Below, piece after piece: positions 62,886-64,000 of a stretch of DNA of 64,000 nt. The notes under the pieces are model-generated. The model was given only the letters and a program-made list of their open reading frames with translations. It had not been told where the DNA came from and did not search any database. The stretch spans positions 435,412 through 499,411 of the forward strand of contig NZ_QYTV02000002.1 of NCBI RefSeq assembly GCF_003605385.1, read 5' to 3'. The stretch is from Siminovitchia acidinfaciens (GTDB taxonomy: Bacteria; Bacillota; Bacilli; Bacillales; Bacillaceae_C). The translations under genes and the position numbers were made by a program. The first letter of the stretch is position 1. Each line of letters starts with the position of its first letter.

Positions 62886-64000
62886 TTGAGAAATCTGATA
62901 TATGGGATCCTTGTTCTGTTTTTACTGGCCGCCTGTTCAGGTAAAGAGACACAATCAAAAGAATCTGAAACGCCGGAAGAAGTAAAGCAAGCGGAGGAAC
63001 TTGCCGAGGAAGACGAACAACCCGTGAAGGCAGAATACACTCCAAAAGAAGTGTATTACATGGAAATTGAAGATCCCGGGCGCGAATTGACAGAGATTGA
63101 AAAAGAAATGCTGCGTGAACCGGGCATTTACAGCGGTGATCAATATGATGAAGATAAGGTAAATGAAGCATTGGACCAGCTTCCGGAAAACTTGACCGCA
63201 GAGCAATATTTGGAGGAAATGATTCATCTTTTATCTGAAGACTACAGCAAAGAAGTTGAGACGCTGATTAACTTTGATGCTACTGTAAACGCAAATATTG
63301 AGCGGCCTGATGAATCCGTCGATACACCGACGTTAAAAACTGCTCACTATGCCATTTTAATTGATGCAAGCGGAAGCATGAATGCGAAGGCCGGTAACAA
63401 AACAAGAATGGAAGCCGCCAAGGAAGCTGTGATGGAATTCGCTGAGCAGGTTCCGGAAAATGCAACGATCTCCATGCGTGTATACGGCCATAAAGGATCT
63501 GGAAGCGATGCTGAGAAGAAGCTGTCATGCAGCAGTTCAGAAAGCTTTTACAATGGAAATTTCGAAAAAGCCAAGTTTCAACAGTCTCTGGATAAAATAA
63601 AGCCTGCTGGCTGGACTCCAATCGGCCTTGCACTGGAAACAGTCAAAGAGGATATTCCGGAAAGTACAGATGATGTTGTGGTTTATGTTGTCAGTGATGG
63701 AATTGAAACATGCGAAGGCGATCCTGTAAAAGCAGCCAAAGAGCTTGTATCAGCGGATATCCAGACAGTCGTGAACATCATTGGTTTTGATGTGGACAAT
63801 GAAGCTCAAAACCTGTTAAAAAAAGTGGCAAGCGCAGGAAATGGAGAGTTTACCTACGTTCACTCCGAACGTGACTTAAAAAACTACATAAAAGCCCAAT
63901 ACGAGGATATTAAAGATAGATGGCGGGAATGGAAGGAAGAAGGAAAAGAGAAGGCAATTGAAATAAAGGAAGAGAAGAAGCAGCTGGCAATTTCCACGAA
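62886..64000 (+). CDS. vWA-domain lipoprotein, 3' end outside the window
   Basis: An open frame from a TTG (AAAGGAAG upstream) to the window edge, at least 371 aa. The signal peptide NLIYGILVLFLLAAC ends in a lipobox (LAAC, Cys near residue 17) followed by an acidic linker. A von Willebrand A domain starts near residue 155 with the MIDAS motif LIDASGSMN and includes TPIGLALE and VVYVVSDGIETCEG. It is extracellular and membrane-anchored. Its partner is unknown. The following gene could complete an operon but is not visible. Confidence 0.85.
   Translation, partial: MRNLIYGILVLFLLAACSGKETQSKESETPEEVKQAEELAEEDEQPVKAEYTPKEVYYMEIEDPGRELTEIEKEMLREPGIYSGDQYDEDKVNEALDQLPENLTAEQYLEEMIHLLSEDYSKEVETLINFDATVNANIERPDESVDTPTLKTAHYAILIDASGSMNAKAGNKTRMEAAKEAVMEFAEQVPENATISMRVYGHKGSGSDAEKKLSCSSSESFYNGNFEKAKFQQSLDKIKPAGWTPIGLALETVKEDIPESTDDVVVYVVSDGIETCEGDPVKAAKELVSADIQTVVNIIGFDVDNEAQNLLKKVASAGNGEFTYVHSERDLKNYIKAQYEDIKDRWREWKEEGKEKAIEIKEEKKQLAIST

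Overview
The window is chromosomal DNA of a spore-forming member of the Bacillaceae (a Bacillus sensu lato lineage such as Mesobacillus, Cytobacillus or Neobacillus; the species cannot be fixed from sequence alone). The basis is gene order shared with the Bacillus subtilis ytxK-ackA / argGH / sppA / ytcI-sspA-thiI-nifZ-ezrA-refZ-rpsD-tyrS / ccpA-ytxGH-murC-sftA region, an alpha/beta-type small acid-soluble spore protein, YtfJ and YhcN sporulation families, a T-box, and strong Shine-Dalgarno sites with many TTG and GTG starts.

Layout. 1-9.6 kb: a nucleoside uptake and breakdown cluster on the minus strand (LacI-type repressor, ribokinase, BMP lipoprotein, NupO/P/Q-type ABC transporter, two nucleoside hydrolases). 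A palindromic operator and a cre-like site lie under one promoter at its head. 10-12.5 kb: a polar amino acid ABC transporter. 12.8-13.2 kb: a UspA protein. 13.6-20 kb: argGH, moaB, EcsC-family protein, ackA, ytxK. 20.4-25 kb: tpx, ytfJ, ytfI, yteJ, sppA, nadK2. 25-34.3 kb: rarD-like transporter, acyl-CoA synthetase, sspA, thiI, nifZ, ezrA, refZ. 34.4-35.4 kb: rpsD with promoter, leader and terminator. 35.4-40.4 kb: accessory genes inserted between rpsD and tyrS (lipoprotein, VOC, DinB, SDR, EamA transporter, phospholipase A2-like mini-protein). 40.4-57.3 kb: T-box-regulated tyrS, a class A penicillin-binding protein, ccpA, ytxGH, murC, nicotinate phosphoribosyltransferase, a repeat-expanded sftA, YhcN-type lipoprotein, YciI protein and a 2-hydroxyacid dehydrogenase. 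57.4-61.4 kb: a LytTR-DUF3021 pair converging on a complete sigY-yxlCDEFG operon with a sigma-Y-type autoregulatory promoter. 61.5-64 kb: an unknown four-helix membrane protein and a vWA lipoprotein cut by the window end.

How the genes connect. The first cluster can import nucleosides, hydrolyse them to base and ribose and phosphorylate the ribose, with local LacI control and possibly CcpA control (ccpA itself is in the window). sftA, ezrA, refZ, murC and the penicillin-binding protein concern division and the cell wall.

The most unusual material is between and within genes. A dispersed intergenic element of about 75-340 bp occurs at about ten places. It has two conserved hairpins and defined ends, and in four copies it begins immediately after the stop codon of a co-oriented gene. 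A second repeat family is present as an inverted pair. sftA carries seven tandem 51-residue repeats. A 20-bp tandem array fused to a long hairpin lies between the LytTR pair and the sigY operon. Tpx lacks its resolving cysteine. I see no rRNA, tRNA, CRISPR array, prophage or intact insertion sequence.
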